Assembly: GCA_032718475.1 (NCBI GenBank)
Contig: JAUCBJ010003729.1
Location: 1 to 21,647 of the forward strand
From: Nemertoderma westbladi
Lineage: Eukaryota > Xenacoelomorpha > Nemertodermatida > Nemertodermatidae
Length of the DNA: 21,647 bases
Direction: 5' to 3'
Position numbers and translations under genes: made by a program. The notes beneath the pieces were generated by a model. It had not been told where the DNA came from. It saw only the letters and a program-made list of their open reading frames with translations, and ran no database searches. Positions 21,501 to 21,647 of this stretch are shown here, one piece after another (within the stretch, counting starts at the first letter, position 1; each line of letters opens with the position of its first letter).

Positions 21501-21647
21501 TAACTGAGAGACGTGAAGTCATGTGGGATAAGCGGTTATGTTATAATTGCCTCAGACCAGGACACCAACGGCGAACCTGTTACTCGGACATAAGGTGTGC
21601 AAAGTGTGGTGCGAAACATCATATCTTGTTGCACGCTGAATTCGAGC
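18518..21647 (+). CDS. gag: Gag of a BEL/Pao-type LTR retrotransposon, open at the window end
   Basis: The frame is open for 1043 codons and cut by the window edge. The ATG at 18518 is the first after an in-frame stop at 18482 and has A at -3. Residues 1-260 are charged and low-complexity. About 265-360 is an Ala/Glu/Lys-rich, probably coiled-coil segment. A basic patch with RKRTFHRQK follows. About 694-868 resembles the BEL/Pao capsid-like region (DUF1759-type), with KFNGDEMKWLPF near the start. Three zinc knuckles end the visible part: C975-C978-H982-C987, C1008-C1011-H1016-C1021 and C1027-C1030-H1034-H1039. The CxNCLxxGH knuckle followed by HHxLLH is typical of BEL/Pao, where it binds RNA for particle assembly. 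Protease and reverse transcriptase should follow beyond the window. The N-terminal extension is unusually long for this family. No stop or frameshift is seen. Confidence 0.9.
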   Translation, partial: MSDTKQNLSDSILDVTICDSDRGVEPSSRKFSSPPTVRKAIPPVVITEPRLVQHRRSIIGTRAQVKRDQEAAEQQQPASQELTSQRPNSSSSEDTVELTPERGAKMMDAVYSDPLLILPAAVLTRLLIAVEEHHLAVKTWFQRVSRQVQGAAQWKAQLEERSTHGESTDATSSQVESEATAEKPHKKDAIDIYLSDYQRFLGDEELRRRLDGLSPNSEGAQRVLDAIDVDRLAANQAKFDEQLRIAREKEEQVRKKRIEDRKIAAVAEAERKATLAEAAAEAKAAAAEAEAKAKAAAAEAEAKAKAAAAEAEAKAKAAAAEAKAEAEAKAKAAAAEAKAAAAEVKAAAVAEAERRAAEEITQLELENLQENQDCINKQLTASNMQMMNRSTPKRQGYTSSEEGNTTDTEGKGNRSRLSRRKRTFHRQKLPDLPPAVRRQLNNTNLGSTEPTDQRIKIERLPTIVDEPEIIRPVLEITPSVIDTPVLPEVTSKFPLHSTKLPVPRRTAQETVQVLDPERNIHNLSPVVPRPPATALATPASAVEWVDERRRGMDLLLGQMQETVQQFKGTVRESRLELQEVQQSIALERDKLVNTQRGIPPPSVTMCQPVRSEVSHAQGVEPTRIYTASEVETPIVNPIKSNYRPVDNDIPYRADHNPRNLYTDNSILNNTMAQESFTRQMARTEARQAVKVGEIVKFNGDEMKWLPFNEYYKDNIQNSVLSNGEKLRFLIECLEGSPKLMALKFIGHPDGLRQVWDTLNIRYGNRNNIAGYLYAKLVAPRKFISSGIIEFSDEIQEICRQLDWLGKSHEYQNAMVIRAVASTLPKGGVGTRWDKKVLYMMEQQRRDPTMSDLMSFLDGEVKLQLLKLSREKTPENKVSEKPVSRRKVTPVCYTDDGESQTSQGEDSGKDTDRSYYVNKMPKDQVSKFKSRTNDRREQVRKTPPTSPKRIQVRKPEEKASVHNVTQSKVSNIKPKCALCDGTHRLNMCDEFLKKSLTERREVMWDKRLCYNCLRPGHQRRTCYSDIRCAKCGAKHHILLHAEFE
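19367..19565 (+). repeat. In-frame 33-bp minisatellite in gag encoding AAAEAEAKAKA-like units
   Basis: Three near-perfect 33-bp copies start at 19370, 19403 and 19436, each encoding an 11-residue Ala/Glu/Lys unit, followed by shorter degenerate units up to about 19565. The period is a multiple of three, so copy number can change without breaking the frame. An 11-residue period fits a helical or right-handed coiled-coil rod. The minus-strand frames here (Ala/Ser/Phe, Leu/Pro or Cys/Arg/Phe rich) are shadows. Confidence 0.92.
21144..21424 (+). promoter_or_regulatory. Five consensus 5' splice-site words in the gag linker
   Basis: The words aaggtaagt (21143-21151), caggtaagt (21284-21292), caggtaaga (21326-21334), caggtgaga (21365-21373) and aaggtgagt (21416-21424) match the MAG|GTRAGT donor consensus. 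All five are in the same codon phase, encoding Lys/Gln-Val-Ser/Arg, within 281 bp of a Ser/Lys/Arg-rich linker between the capsid-like region and the zinc knuckles. Whether any is used is unknown. Confidence 0.45.

Overview
The window looks like repeat-rich intergenic DNA from an invertebrate animal, probably marine; no species can be named. The evidence is an APE-type non-LTR retrotransposon (LINE) in pieces, a BEL/Pao-type gag, a 600-bp tetranucleotide microsatellite and a 6-kb satellite with higher-order structure. I see no bacterial signatures (operons, Shine-Dalgarno sites), no tRNA or rRNA gene, no CRISPR array and no recognisable host gene.

Layout. 1-222 is one arm of a ~97% identical inverted repeat whose partner is 14142-14358; the right arm runs directly into the 5' part of a LINE, so the arms are probably LINE 5' ends. 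223-1860 is AT-rich and has no gene. 1860-4577 is the 3' part of a LINE on the minus strand (endonuclease plus reverse transcriptase), killed by one frameshift and one in-frame stop. 4581-7100 is non-coding: a 54-bp inverted repeat encloses a ~600-bp CAGA microsatellite, and two CTCF-like words and a short hairpin lie nearby. 7112-7460 is a decayed fragment of a second LINE type. 7735-13660 is a satellite of about 114 monomers of 52 bp in strict register, with trimer, tetramer and ~986-bp super-units. 13667-14137 and 15772-16253 are an older (~75% identical) inverted pair. Between them lies the 5' end of the LINE with the start of its endonuclease (14142-15073). 16300-18385 is a series of short tandem repeats of 38, 288 and 120 bp. 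18518 to the window end is one open frame of 1043 codons encoding a large BEL/Pao-type Gag with three zinc knuckles, cut by the window edge.

How the parts fit. Three inverted relationships (LINE 5' arms, the 13667/15772 pair, and the two opposed LINE fragments) would all become direct, and the LINE would become nearly continuous, if the segment from about 4578 to 15073 were turned round. A single old inversion carrying the satellite is therefore a simple explanation, but it is an inference. Apart from the Gag frame, which is intact as far as it can be read, every coding piece is broken. The most unusual material is the satellite's nested organisation, the inversion geometry, and the long Ala/Glu/Lys-rich N-terminal extension and in-phase splice-donor-like words of the Gag.
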